Source of the DNA: Roridomyces roridus
Lineage: Eukaryota; Basidiomycota; Agaricomycetes; Agaricales; Mycenaceae
Direction of reading: 5' to 3'
Length of the DNA: 64,000 nucleotides
Assembly: GCA_029378245.1 (NCBI GenBank)
Contig: JARKIF010000002.1
Span: 1,054,001 to 1,118,000 of the forward strand
Position 1 is the first letter of the stretch, and every line of letters starts with the position of its first letter. This document shows positions 22,643-34,800 of this stretch, one piece after another. Below the pieces are notes generated by a model that saw nothing but the letters and a program-made list of their open reading frames with translations, ran no database searches and was not told where the DNA came from. A program made the translations under genes and the position numbers.

Positions 22643-24319
22643 CAATCCAACTTTGATTCCCTTGCGCTAATGCTGCCTCAGACTCATCATCCCTGCTGAC
22701 CCAACCATCAAATGTAGAGTAGCCCCCGACCATGGATTCAGCTTTCGAGAGTAGGTTTTCCGTTTATGTCGTCTCCTAATCTTATCTACCCACTACTGTA
22801 GACCTGGCATCTCCATCGATCCAATCACCGCCTGCTGCCCAGCGCATGGACACAGATGAGGAATCTCAACGAATCGCCGATGGGCTCGATGGTGAGATGC
22901 TGCTTATTGTTTCGTGATTCATTCTAATTGCTCCGTTGTTTAGTTATTGAATGCGCTGTTTGCAATGGCCGTCCAGCTTGCACCTGCGCATCATCTTCCG
23001 ACTTTGCTGTCCCTGCTGAAACTGCTGAACCTGCTGAACCTGTTGACTTGTCTGTTGTTGCTACTCGTATTATACGTGATATATTTCTTGGATGTCATGT
23101 TACTCGTGCCCGTGTCTCCATCTTCCGTGCAAATTTTGACGCAATTCACCATGCCCTTGATTTGCATGCCATCCCTCATGCTGACATGAGCTTGATACAG
23201 TGTCGGCAAGCTTGAATCCATCATATCGCAACAGGTGCATGCGTTGACCATAAAGTAGATGCTTCGTCAACCGGGAGACGCCCAGATCGTTCCGGCTGTT
23301 TAGCTCTGTCTCAGGGTTTCGGGTCTGCATCTGAGATGTCCAAGGCAGTTTTGGAAATTGTGCTACAAGCCTCGGACAAGCAAATCTCCACTGATAACTT
23401 GTTGCTTGTTGCTGCAGTTTTGAATGTACCATCGTCTGGCCGCCGTAATATAAGATTTAAACTTCGGAGAGGTCTACGTCGAGTTGCATCAAGTATAGCT
23501 GAAAATGATTCCGAACGACACTCGTCGGCTTCAATTGCAGACTTTTTCAACTCATTTGAGAGTCATAGAAAACCGGTTCTGGTGTCAATAGCTGCATTGC
23601 ACTGTATTCAACTTCCTGAAAAGGGTGTTAACATGGATGCTCTGCGGACCTTGATTACGCAGCATATTGTATCGGGTGATTGTGCTCAATTTGCTGATCC
23701 TCATCCACCGATTTCTCTCCCCGATGGCCTCACAATTCCAAACTGTGCTGAAACTCGCGACGAATGGTATCTGAATTGCCTTGATGCTGATTTCCAAGTT
23801 CATGTATTAACGGTGCACCTGTGGGCCCCACACATCCAAGCCTGTAAGCTAGGTACCATGCGCCGTGGTACAAAGCTAACAGGCATGAGTTCATGCTTTG
23901 GGCCCATGCTCCCAACCATGCTCCTGGCAAATTTGACTTGGTGGTGGACAAGTCAGTCCCCTGGTAACTGGTCGAGGTGCCCGGCTTTTCGGCCGCTCAT
24001 CAAAGGCCATCAATCATTGATGGCATCGAAAAAGCGGCAATTGGCATGGGCAGCGCAAATCCATCAACGTTAGCACCAGACCACAGTGCCGGGTGATATC
24101 ATCAATGATTGATGGCATCAGATGCGACTGATGTTGTAGAGGGAGTCAGGGGCTGCAAGAGTTACCAATAAACTTGTACCTAGAACTGTCTCCATCACTC
24201 ACAAAATGCAGCACAGTGAGCAATCACTGTGATGATTCCAGTGTAAGGTGACTCGGTGTGATGAGCAGTTAAAGGTGGGAGTGCATCCCCTACCAGTTGG
24301 GCTCCACCGCCCAGTCTCA

Positions 24320-24425
24320 GCATGGCCACTTAGTCTACTGGTTACTGCCCCTAACTTGCCACCTACCTAACCTTTTGCCCAGGTCACAGGATCAATCCCC
24401 GGTGCAACCGTTTTTTTTTAAAGCT
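24320..24425 (+). repeat. tRNA-like box pair ending in T9, SINE-like
   Basis: An A-box-like word (GGCCACTTAGTCTACTGG) is followed by a B-box-like word (GGATCAATCCCCGG), then a run of nine T, the form of a Pol III unit. A diverged mirror copy lies near the other end of the same element (26560-26690). The two could be inner parts of the TIRs or two inserted SINEs. Confidence 0.5.
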
Positions 24426-24999
24426 CCAGCCCCCCATGCTGTCCCATCCACTCATTTGACTTTCATTTTGACATCTCAAAGTACCCAATGCTCATATGGA
24501 GTTGTATATATAGCTGATCAGACTGGTTTGATCCCGAGTCCCAATTGGGACTACTACTCCAAGTGGCCCAAAAAGGAGGTTTTGCCCAATGCACCTACTC
24601 CATGCAACCCTGTACAGCAGCCAATGTCAGGAGTGGTTCTATGGGTGTATTGATGTTATTTAAAAGCCCCAAAGGCACATAGGTGAGCAATGCCAGGCTG
24701 CTACATCAGTGTTTGTTGGGCAGGGGAAGTCCCTGGTATTTCAATAGCTATTTGCCATCCATTCTGGCTGGAAATCATCTGGGTCTGCTCATGCTTTGTT
24801 CTTCGCCTCCTTGAAAGCTTGTTTCTGGAGTCTATGCCACAATATGGTTGAGAGACACCAGGGTTGATTGGAGATCAATTGCTACTTAGAAGCCCTTTCT
24901 CCTTGAGAGAATAATCTGCAAAGGCCTTCTAAATTTTGTTTCAGACCTTATAAGTCGGAAATGGTGCAAATCTGGAGTCAACTGGGGGCATAACTACTG

Positions 25000-25530
25000 A
25001 TTAGAGTGAGTTTTCCTCTGGCAGTGATACAGTTCCATTCCTCAGGCTCAGAATGTCCCTAGGTTGTCAGCTTGTATTATGATGCTCAGGTACCCCAGAG
25101 GCCCATTAATACCATATAAGATCAGACTTTGGGCATTGTACAGTCTTTGAACAAGGGAGATCAACCTGAGAATGATCAATGAATTACAGGTCAAGGGGTT
25201 GGGCAGATGGTCTGATGGTGGGCATAAAATTTTTGTTTGGCACTCTATTCACCTGGAATAGTCCCTTTCTGGGGCCATTGTGATGCATAACAGCTGGTTA
25301 AAGTGAGTGGCACTCTGGCAGGGATACAGTCCCATTCTTCAGGCTCAGGATGTCAGTGGGTTGCCAGCTTTTGTTATATTGGTCCAATACCCCAGAGGCT
25401 CATTCATACCATACAACATCACAATTTGAGTCATGTAAACTCATTGAACAAGGGAGATCAACCTGAGAGTGATCAATGAATTACAGCTCAAGGGTTGCTC
25501 AAATGGTCTGATGGTGGGCTTCAATGGACT
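25000..25530 (+). repeat. Direct duplication, period about 296 bp
   Basis: The segment at about 25003-25230 recurs at about 25298-25525. Shared words include ATACCCCAGAGGC in part, GAACAAGGGAGATCAACCTG and GGTCTGATGGTGGGC. It lies inside the long-TIR element and has no coding content. Confidence 0.75.
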
Positions 25531-26559
25531 CTCCTCTTTCAGAGGATTCAGAATATATATAGTTTTGCATGGGTTGCATCATTGGTTGTTGAGTTATTGA
25601 CATGTGTATGATGAACACTGCACTTTGAGTGGTGTGCATATATACTAGTCAACTTACTCTCGGGCTCAACCACTGCACCTGCAAATCTGGACCAATCTGG
25701 GACAATGAAGACATATTCTGGACCACCCTTTCAAGGGGAATCCATTTTTCACATTCCCAGAGCCTGAAACCCAATGTGAAAGTCAGTATCAAGGAAATCA
25801 TCCAAATTTGATCAGGTACATATCAGGGCTTTCTGATGTATTCTTGGTGACTATTATGGGTTCAAATTGATATTTGAGCTACAGGATGCTCTCCCATCCT
25901 GCTTGTATGACTACCCTTCCTAGAGACAATGAGGAATATGGCAAACATGGAAATGGGGGATGTTGAAGTTGAACAGATCTATGGACATGTCAGTAACATA
26001 TCCAGAGTATTGAAGGGGAATCATATAGTACCAGTGTACCCTCTTGACACAGAGATTAAGGATAGGGCTGTGGTACTGAGTGCACAGTCCAGCATCAGCT
26101 TGGAGATCATTGCCTCCAAAATGCACTGGATAGGGCTCTCATGGAAGATATATTGCATCCAGGCCTTGTATATACACCCCTTCTATGTAATTCAACTTGT
26201 AAGGAGGCATTGGAAAGACTTTCTTGACATGAAATTCTACTGTCAAAAGAATTCTGCTTCTGTGGCTATTATGGGTAGACTCAGGCACCTCTCTCCATCC
26301 AATAGCACTCAATACTATAGCCAACATATAAAGGTAGATACCCAAACCTTCACTGCATACAGATTCCCAGGCAGCACACCAGGAACAGTGAAAAGCAGAA
26401 TAATTTCCTTTCTGGGACTTGGGAGTAGTGGCCAAGCTGGGACAAACAGCAAGGCATTTCCACTGATGCTGGGTGTGGTTAGGGAGTGTTACAGCCTAGA
26501 AGTGCAGTATATGATAAAAGCATGTGAATAAAGTATCAGGTGCTGTTAGGGAGAGGTCA

Positions 26560-26690
26560 GAAAGGAAAAAAGTGGCAACCAGAGGATTTGATCTTGTGAC
26601 CTGCAGCAACAGGGGTCCCAGACAGGACAGCACATTAACAAGTAGACTAAATGCCCATGTAATAGGTAGCTGGGTGCCTGCCAAGTCGAC
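26560..26690 (-). repeat. tRNA-like box pair, mirror of 24320-24425
   Basis: On the minus strand GGGCATTTAGTCTACTTG (A-box-like) is followed by AGATCAAATCCTCTGG (B-box-like) and T6. It pairs with the copy at 24320-24425 but has diverged far more than the outer TIRs have from each other. Confidence 0.45.
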
Positions 26691-28716
26691 AAGAATACCC
26701 ACCTGCCTTCTCCAAATCACTTACTGCACAAGTCAAGTCATCAATCACCCCACTGATTGCTCACTGTGCTGCATTTTGTGAGTGATGGAGACAGTTCTAG
26801 GTACAAGTTTACTGGAAACTCTTTCAGCCCCTGACTCCCTCTACAACATCAGTCGCGTCTGATGCCATCAATAATTGATGATATCACCCGCACTGTAGTC
26901 TCGTGCCCACTTTGATGGATTTGCGCTGGCCATGCCAATTGCCGCTTTTTCGGTGCCATCAATTATTGATGGCCTTTGATGAGCGGCCGAAAAGCCGGGC
27001 ACCTCGACCAGTTACCAGGGGACTGACTTGTCCACCACCAAGTCAAATTTGCCAGGAGCATGGTTGGGAGCATGGGCCCAAAGCATGAACTCATGCCTGT
27101 TAGCTTTGTACCACGGCGCATGGTACCTAGCTTACAGGCTTGGATGTGTGGGACCCACAGGTGCACCTGTGGTATTAACAGGTATATATGGCAGTAAAGC
27201 CCCACTGAACACCCTACGACGTATATTGACCAACCTCAATGTGGAACACGAGGGAGCGGACAATGTTGGTCAATTACGACGCAGACTCAAAAGCTACATC
27301 ACTGATTTGAGACGCGGTAAAAAAATGCAAAGATCTCAGGAGCAGGAACGAGTTGCCCGTGAAGCTCGAGCAAACGCACTGGAGCAGATCAGGCAGGAAT
27401 GGCCACAGATTCTTCCACAATCTGTCAAAAATCAGAAAATCAGTGATTTCCGAGAGAAGACTGGATCTGAAGCCCTATCGGTATTCACTTGCGCCGTCTG
27501 CGCTGAATCCACACAGCTGCGTTCTCACTGTACGCTGACCATTGGTGAACCTGGTTTTGACCCAACACTTCTCAAACAACCTGATTTGAGCACTGATGAA
27601 TCCAATCTGTTGGATTCGTACAAATGGCTGAATCCAAAGTGCACTCCTCCTTCTATGCCGTATGATGAGGGCCTTCTTCGAGACCTTCTTTTGGAACCTG
27701 AAGGTGTCTCTTTCCCAGTTGATGGTAGTCCCCCGGTTCTTTCTCTATGCCCTTCTTGTTGTTCATCTCTGAAGAAGAAGAAATTACCAGCATTAGCCTT
27801 GGCAAATAGAACCTTTCTAGGCCAAGTCCCACCTGAACTCGCTGATCTGACTATGATCGAAGAATCTATGATTGCTCAATGTCGATCGAAAAACTGGATA
27901 ATCAAATTGAAAGAAGAAAATCAGAATCGTGAGCTTGCCAGCGCACAACGTGGTATGAAAGGTCATGTACTCATCTATCCACAAAAACCATCGAAAATTG
28001 CTGAGGTCCTCCCACCTTCAATTGAGGAAATTACTGCACCAATTTGTGTCCTTTTCGTTGGTTCCTCTCCCCCAACTCCAAAATGGCTACATGAGCATGC
28101 AAAACCTCTTGCTGTTAACGCGACCAGAGTCCGCAAGGCTTTGCGATGGCTAAAGGAACATAATCCGCTTTATCAAGACATTCAAATCAACGAAGAGTGT
28201 CTACAGCAGCTGGAGGTGGATCCAGTATTACCTATACCGATTGAACACATCCAACCCAGTGTTGCGAACGAAGCAGTGACATCGCGATATGACTCGAGCC
28301 CCATGCCCGACTCTTCCACCCAGCCAGATGGTTCCATCCCATTTGAAAATATTGTCATCACCGATGTTGACTGCCATGCTTCTGCAAATGAATTACGCGC
28401 TGCTGCTGTTCGTCATGTGGAAAAGAAGGGTGGTGGATACCTGCAAATTCCGCATGACCATAGCTTGGAGAATGAATTCAGGAAAGATGGACGTTTATTT
28501 CCTCTGATGTATCCTCAACTTTTTCCTTATGGAATTGGTGGCCCCAATGACTCCCGAAGGACCCAACCCATTTCAATGAAGCGGCATATTAAACATCTGC
28601 TCAATCTTGCTGATCCAAGATTCCAAGAACATCCCTCATTCTTATTTACTGCCTTTAACATCTTGCAACGCCATGAAATGTTGTTGAACACTGGTTTAAA
28701 GATTAAACGAGCGAAT

Positions 28717-29946
28717 AGGGGCAGTCAGAGTAGGCGATTCAACCGCGATTATGACTTCGATTCTGAGTCCGATTTTCGAATTTTAAATCGTGGGATAATC
28801 GTAAATCACCATAATCGTCGAATCATTAGGGGCAGTCAGAGTAGATGCTTCAGCTGCGATTAAGCCGTCGATTATGGATCCGATTTTTGAATTCAAAATC
28901 GTGGGATAATCGTGAATCATCTTAATCGTCGAATCGCGTGTACAAGCGGCTCTGGAGCCGCTTGTACATGCGATTATTGTACGATTCACGATTAATCCCA
29001 CATGCACAAGGAAACTTCAGTTATAACTACCTGTCCTTCTTCATTCTGGGACTGCAGACCACATGAAAAATATGACTTTGAACTGTTCAAATGAGTGTAC
29101 AACTCACCGATACCTGCTCTGTTTTTCCGCGCAAGATAGACGCAGGAACTTTCGAATCACGGTCGAAAAAAGCCTGATCTTTCTCTCAGCCTGTACCTAG
29201 ATGCTTCGCATAGTGTAATCATTTCTTTCGGGACCATACAACAGCTGTGCATTGGCCCAGATGCTCATATGTTGGTTTTTGTGCTCAGAATCCAAGTCAT
29301 AATCAGAATCACAATCGAAATCACCGCCGGGGTGGTCAGAGTAACCCAGCGATTATCACGATTATGGGGACTTTTTAACTCCAGAATCGCGACCAGAATC
29401 ACGACCATAATCGCGGCTGAAGCGTCTACTCTGACTGCCCCTATTGTACAAGCGGCTCCCGAGCCGCTTGTACATGCGATTATTGCACGATTCTCGATTA
29501 CTCCCAGATGTACAGGGAAACTTCAGCTGTAACCACAGGCCCTTATTCATTCTGGGACTACAAACCGCATGCAAAATCCTACTTTGAGCTGTTTGAATGA
29601 GTGTACAGCTCACGGATACCTGCCTTATTTTTTTCCAGAAGATACGCACTGGAACTCATGAACCAGGGTTGAAAAAATCTGTTCTTTCCCCAGCATGTGC
29701 CGGGATGTTCCTGGCGGCGCACGCACTTATTTCTGGGCCCCACAACAACTATGCATTACAGTATATGCCCACATGTTGGTTCTTGTCCCCAGAATCCAAG
29801 GCAGAATCGGCATCAGAATCGAAATCAAGCCTGGGGCGGTCAGAGTGAACCGGCGATTATGCCGATTATGATCACTTTTTAATTCCAGAATCGGGACCAT
29901 AATCACGGCCATAATCGCCGCTGAATCGTCTACTCTGACTGCCCCT
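28717..29946. mobile_element. TIR element with a second copy of the same family nested inside
   Basis: The outer element starts AGGGGCAGTCAGAGTAG at both ends (TIR about 40 bp), with a 3-bp target duplication AAT (28714-28716 and 29947-29949). Without its insert it is about 612 bp. It is inserted in the Helitron Rep frame between KIKRAN and FEFVAS, which rejoin exactly. The interior is rich in CGATTAT/ATAATCG words in both orientations and holds a strong palindrome (GTACAAGCGGCTC and its complement). No coding capacity. Confidence 0.9.
28828..29442. mobile_element. Inner copy of the AGGGGCAGTC element, 615 bp
   Basis: It has the same TIR as the outer copy and a target duplication ATT (28825-28827 and 29443-29445). 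It carries its own palindrome at 28940-28967; the outer copy's is at 29446-29473. So the family inserted into itself after the outer copy landed in the Helitron. Confidence 0.9.
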
Positions 29947-30513
29947 AATTTTGAGTTTGTTGCTTCTCAGTTTGCCACCGTGTCCCCACAAGTGGTTCAG
30001 AATATTGCTCAGCGAGTTGCCGGTGGTGAAACGGTGAAACCCCAGAATCCGGAAGAACAGAAGGTATTAAATCTGTTGAAGCAGGTAACTGGAGTTACTG
30101 CATCTGTTCCGGGTTCATCTGCCGCTCGAGTTGCCATGCGGAACGAAATTCGTGGCCTTATGATTCAGAAAGGTCTTCCAAGTTTCTACATTACAATTAA
30201 TCCCGCCGATGTATTTAATCCAATTGTCAAGTTCTTGGCTGGAGCAGAAATTGATATTGACAGCCTGCTGCCTGAACATGTTCCAAATTATTGGGAACAG
30301 GCTGTGCTTGTTGCCAAGAACCCTATTATTGCTGCCCAATTCTTCGATTTGTACATGAAGGCTTTCATCTCCGCACTCCTGGGCTGGGACCCCAACAGTA
30401 CAGAGTTGGAAGGTGGTATCCTTGGTGTTGTTAAAGCCTATTATGGCTGCGTTGAAGCTCAAGGCCGAGGAACACTCCATTGCCATATGCTGGTTTGGCT
30501 GGAGGAGCACTGA

Positions 30514-32933
30514 ATCCCGATGAAATCAAGAAACGAGTTTTAGAAGACCCTGAATTTGGGAAACGGCTACTCGCATTCCTTGATGATACAATCTCTAATG
30601 TTGTCCCACCGGATCCAGATCCTGAGTTGACTGTTCCATCAGATACCCATCATCCTTGCTCTGTTCGAGGAATGCCCATCAATGATGACAGTTTCTCCAA
30701 GGAGCGCCAGAAGGATTTGCGCAATGTTGTGTTGCAATGCCAAACTCACACCCATTCCAAGACCTGTTTTAAATACTGGAAAGGACCTCCCGAGCCCAAG
30801 ACCTGCCGTTTTGATTTGCATGAAGATAATGTTCGACCTGAAAGTGTCATTGATCCAGAGACAGGGGAAATCAACCTGAGAGTTTTGGACGGCCTGGTGA
30901 ACAATTTCAATCAGTCCATTATCAAAGCCATTAGAAACAATATGGACATCAAATTTATTGGATCTGGTGTTTCTGCAAAGGGCATTTTGTACTACATTAC
31001 TGATTATATTACGAAGTCACAGCTAAAGACCCATGTCGCTTTTGCCATGTTAGAGCTTGCAGTTAAAAAATTGGGTGAATTCAACCCACTTGAAGATGAT
31101 CTTACGACTCGAGCGAAAAAGCTACTTCAAAAATGTGCATATGCTATGATTTCTCAACAAGAGCTTTCTGGGCAACAGGTTGCATCATACCTCTTGGATT
31201 TCGAGGACCATTTCACTAGTCATTCATATAGAAACTTTTATTGGACTGCATTTGAAAGATTTATCAATAACGAAGATCCCAGTCCCGAGTGTTATACCTC
31301 TACAAAATCCGCAGACACATCTGGTAATCCAACAGACACGCAACCAGTGGCCATGGAACCGAGTTCTGAGGAGCGCAATGATTCTGACTCCGAATCAGAT
31401 TTGGATGAGGAAGAGAATGATCCATTATTCCTGAATGATGTGATTGATGAGGATGGAGGAGAAACGAATGAGTTTGGGGATGCTGAAGATGAGATTCGAG
31501 TTTCTTTTGACGGCAACGGAAAACTTGTACCAATGGGCAATCAACTCGCAGATTACCAGTTGCGTGGAAATGAGCTGAAGAACATCTGTGCATGGGATTT
31601 TGTATCACGTGTGGATAGGATAAGAAAATCCACAGACCGCAGAAGACTGGCAAATAGAGATTCAGATGATGAAGAAGACCATGACGACGACGAGAATGAG
31701 CCAGAGGAACAAGATCTAGATTTGCTTGATGATCAAATTGTAGAAGACAATGCAGACGAGGACATGAGTTTTGAGTCTGAAGCACACAAGCGTCCCAGGG
31801 TATCGCTGCTGAAAGGCCACAGTCAAGAAAAACCTCATCTCCTGCGCGTCCGTTCTCCCAATGATCTATTGGTTCCAGTTCCAATTGGACCGGGCATCCC
31901 TCGACGTGACAAACCAGAGATTTACCCAAGGTATTGCCGCCTAATGTTGATATTTTTCAAACCGTGGCGACATGCAAAAGACCTGAGAGATGCGGGTCAA
32001 ACATGGGAGAAAGCATTTGAATTGTTTATCCAGACCTGTACCAGAGAGGTTAAGCAAAAGATGAACAATATGCAGATCTTGCATGAGTGTCGTGATAGTC
32101 GAGATGACCATTTTGCTCAACGACGCTATCTTTCAAAGAAAGCTGTCAAGGATCACCGAAAAGGCAAAAAGTCTAGTGAGGATGATGACTTTGCCGGCGA
32201 AGATGTTACAGAGGACATGATTCTGGAGCATCTAGAAGATATAAGTCATCGTTTTTCTATGAAGAAAGCAGAATCGTACCAAGCTATCCAGGAATGCTTG
32301 GACTATGCTGACGCTGCAGGCATGTACGACGTCCCAATGGAGAGATCAGTTTCCCCGGATCCCGAAGTCATGGATGAGTCTGTCAATTTGAACCATACCA
32401 TTCTTGTAGCAAACAGTCTTTTGGAGGATCAATGGGAAAAAGAGTACAGTGAGCGAAATGAGAAGTCCAGAAAGAGATCCACGGATATACCGCAGCCGCC
32501 TTCAAATAACTTTGCAGAAGCAAATGCAGAAGTCAGTTTGATCAGTGACGGTTCAAGCTTTCGGCAGTTCAATAATCTACCAGATCCATCCGCTACTATT
32601 CAACAGGATGTTCTGGCGTCCGAATCTGCTCAAGATGTCAATATTGAAGCGCACATAGAGAAATGGACACTGAACAAGGAACAGGCCCAAGCTTTTCGAA
32701 TCATAGCAGCACATAGTCTTCAAAGTCGACCGGAACAGCTGAGGATGTTGCTTTCTGGTCCTGGAGGTACTGGTAAATCCCGTGTTATTGACGCCTTGAA
32801 AGATTTCTTTGCGCTTCGAGGCCAGAGCCACAGACTACGGTTGGCAGCCTATACGGGAGTTGCAGCAAGAAATATCCATGGAATGACTTTACTTGGGGGT
32901 ACGGGCCGTTGCAGAGCATCGTCCAGTTACTAG
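30514..32933 (+). pseudogene. Helitron Rep C-terminus and helicase N-part
   Basis: Following a one-base frame slip, this open frame of about 800 codons carries the twin-tyrosine Rep signature (GILYYITDYITKSQLKTH, about 30985-31040). Those tyrosines nick and join DNA in rolling-circle transposition. A long acidic stretch (about 31370-31770) follows, then the helicase start with Walker A (LSGPGGTGKSRVID, about 32753-32790) and YTGVAARNIHGMTL. It breaks at about 32900 where the expected helicase sequence stops and 270-300 bases of unrelated sequence begin. Confidence 0.8.
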
Positions 32934-33205
32934 GAGTGTGATTGCAAAATCTCAGGTCATTTCAGCCGAAATAAAATGCTCTGGAGAGAAAGAAAAAACT
33001 CACTGATGGCAGCTGTCAAAATTGCTGATTGTAGCCGCAAAAAGGACACAGCACAGCCACCCTCATCAAAAGTCTGAATCCGTATAAAAAGTTGTCGGGA
33101 TTCTGGCCTGACTGAATTTTAAAAGAACGAGAACTTAGCAAGTAAGTTCTCGTAACATGCCTCTCTGTGTATCAATTCTCGTGAGAGTGCATCTTCCCAG
33201 ACTCT
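32905..33205. other. Unexplained insert in the Helitron helicase
   Basis: The helicase frame ends after GMTL and resumes as TLTRRNLTSMWEGVDYFFIDEVSM at about 33205. The 300 bases between are not helicase. Candidate GT-AG pairs do not restore the frame. A hairpin lies at about 33125-33152 (CGAGAACTTA, loop GCAA, TAAGTTCTCG in part). No TIRs or target duplication were found. Confidence 0.5.
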
Positions 33206-34800
33206 GACTCGAAGGAACCTAACCTCTATGTGGGAAGGTGTTGATTATTTTTTCATTGATGAAGTGTCCATGGTCGGATGTCCATTACTTGTACAGATTC
33301 ACGAAGCATTGGTAGAAGCCAAAGGAAACACCGATTTATTTGGTGGTGTGAATATGATTTTTGCTGGAGATTTTGCTCAACTCTCCCCAGTTGGTATGAA
33401 GAGTTTGTATTCCCAGATAGAGACGAACAAAGAAAGTGCATCGGCGAAGATAGGGCAGAATAACATAGTTGGTAAACTATGTGGCTATCAATCAAGACTG
33501 TTGTGACGTTTAAACGGGTTGAACGAGTGCGACGAAGAAGAGACCCACTCACTGGTGAACCTAATGCAGTTGACCCAGAAGCTACTCAATTTCTCGAGCT
33601 CCTGAGCCGACTTCGAGAAGGCCGATGTACTGATGAGGATTTTGAGCTCTTGAACACCCGACTAGTGACGAACACTCTCCCAGATTGGAACCAGCCCGAG
33701 TTGCACCATGTACCCATCATCGTTGCTACAAACGAGGTCAAAGATGCATTGAATGAGAAAGCAGCCCAAGCTTACGCAGAAAGAACGGGAAATGATCTTT
33801 ACTGGTACCATGCTGAAGATTTCGCAGTGGAGGGATGCCCGTTGCAAGTGTTAGCCTACGAGAGCACTTGACGTATAGATTGCATTCTGGGGAAACCAGT
33901 TACCGTCTTGGTCGACTTCCGCTAGCAATAGGTATGCCAGTAATGGTAACCCACAATTTTGACGTGCCAAACGGTGTTGTGAACGGCTCCACCGGGATTG
34001 TAAAGCAGATTCGTTATACTGTAGATGAAAATGGAACGCGACACCTCCAATCCTGTATTGTGTACATACCTGATATGACTGGGCCGCCCTTACCAAATCT
34101 GCCGCCGAAACATGCTGCGATTCTGGCTGAAACGGTGAAAATGACCTTCAAGCACCCAGATTCAAAGCGGAAATGCTTGATTACTCGTAGGCAAGTTCCT
34201 CTGGTTCCCGCATTTGCGATGACGGCGCACAAAGCTCAAGGCAAGACCATGAATGCGATAGTGGTAGATTTGGAGAGCACGAAAGGAACCGAAACGCCTT
34301 ACGTGATGATTTCCCGCGCCACCTCTCTTTCCGGTGTTCATATCCTCCGCCCTTTCAATCGACGCACCATCAGCCGCCATCCAAGCCAAGATGTCCGTAA
34401 CGAGTTCAAGAGGCTGGAAATTCTGACCCACCAGACCATTATGAAGCATGGCTCTTTGGACGATGCAGCCGAATCCCAAGCATACCTCACAGAGATCTTC
34501 TCCGACTCAGCTATTTCTGTACCAGCTTTAGATGATCCCATGCCCCTGGAGAACGGAATTGACGCCACACGGAAACATTTGAAAAGCTTACAGACTAGCA
34601 CAGCCCATTTAATTGATGGCCATCTTCGCGACCCTGCATACTCCGAGTCCGCCATCCACTCTGGCCAACGCCTGGGTCAACCACAATCCCAGACGACGGG
34701 CTCATCCTCATTTGAGACACCCAGGACCTCCGGGCAAAAACGCCCTTGGAAGGGACAAGATAGACCGTTGACTGCTAAGCGCCGTCGAAAAAATAGCTGA
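33205..34800 (+). pseudogene. Helitron PIF1-like helicase, frameshifted
   Basis: Three frames must be joined: 33205-33480, 33479-33845 and 33850-34800. Motifs in order are Walker B (FFIDEVSM), GDFAQLSPVG, then FELLNTR, VMVTHNFDVPNGVVNGSTG, FAMTAHKAQGKT and YVMISRATSLSGVHILRPF. All are standard PIF1/Helitron superfamily 1B signatures. Frame slips sit near 33478 (GKL to LSIKTVV) and near 33835-33870 (before TYRLHSGE). The C-terminus ends in a basic tail (KRRRKNS). The helicase would unwind donor DNA; as it stands it cannot be made. Confidence 0.85.

Larger units (their letters stand above)
23812..27171. mobile_element. Long-TIR non-autonomous element, 3.36 kb
   Basis: The ends are inverted repeats of roughly 420 bp (left to about 24235, right from about 26745). 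They start GGTGCACCTGTGG; the right end carries extra bases making CCACAGGTGCACCTGTGG. An 8-bp target duplication GTATTAAC lies at 23804-23811 and 27172-27179. Long TIRs and an 8-bp duplication fit a Mutator-like or hAT/KDZ-like element; I cannot choose. The 2.5-kb interior has no credible gene. It holds a pair of tRNA-like box sequences in mirror order and a direct duplication of about 230 bp. It is inserted in a Helitron coding frame, which its removal restores exactly. Confidence 0.85.
23336..30513 (+). pseudogene. Helitron Rep region (HUH endonuclease), interrupted twice
   Basis: The frame at 23336-23811 continues at 27180-28716 and then at 29950-30513, once the two insertions and one target copy each are removed. 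Reading across both joints is exact (FQVHVL to TGIYGSKAP, and KIKRAN to FEFVAS). It contains the conserved block KDGRLFPLMYPQLFPYGIGG and the HUH-type motif GRGTLHCHMLVWL at about 30463-30501, which binds the catalytic metal. A Cys-pair region (FTCAVCAEST, LCPSCCSSL) looks Zn-binding. Right after the HUH motif the frame ends in TGA (30511-30513). One G appears lost at about 30500-30506, because the next frame begins GALNPDEIKK, the usual continuation. Confidence 0.8.
22250..34800 (+). mobile_element. Decayed Helitron with two nested insertions
   Basis: Coding remains of one Helitron run left to right. They comprise an N-terminal region, a Rep (HUH/Y2) endonuclease and a PIF1-like helicase. 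Without its two insertions (23812-27171 and 28717-29946) it would be about 7.9 kb. Helitrons move by rolling-circle replication. I could not place the 5' TC and 3' CTRR ends, so both limits are approximate, set by the outermost coding sequence. At least three frame lesions make it non-autonomous. Confidence 0.8.

Noticed and set aside
25929..26531. Open frame of 200 codons in the long-TIR element
   Set aside because: No domain, AT-rich random composition and no start or splice context; treated as a chance frame.
27028..27179. N-terminal 50 codons of the open frame that leads into the Helitron Rep part
   Set aside because: They are the right TIR of the long-TIR element read through by chance; the same sequence reads inverted at 23812-23990.
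28783..29007. Frames with RGSQSRRF and similar repeats
   Set aside because: They are translations of the AGGGGCAGTC TIRs and the CGATTAT-rich interior, not genes.
33125..33152. Hairpin as the Helitron 3' terminus
   Set aside because: Helicase sequence resumes after it and no CTRR follows, so it cannot be the element end.
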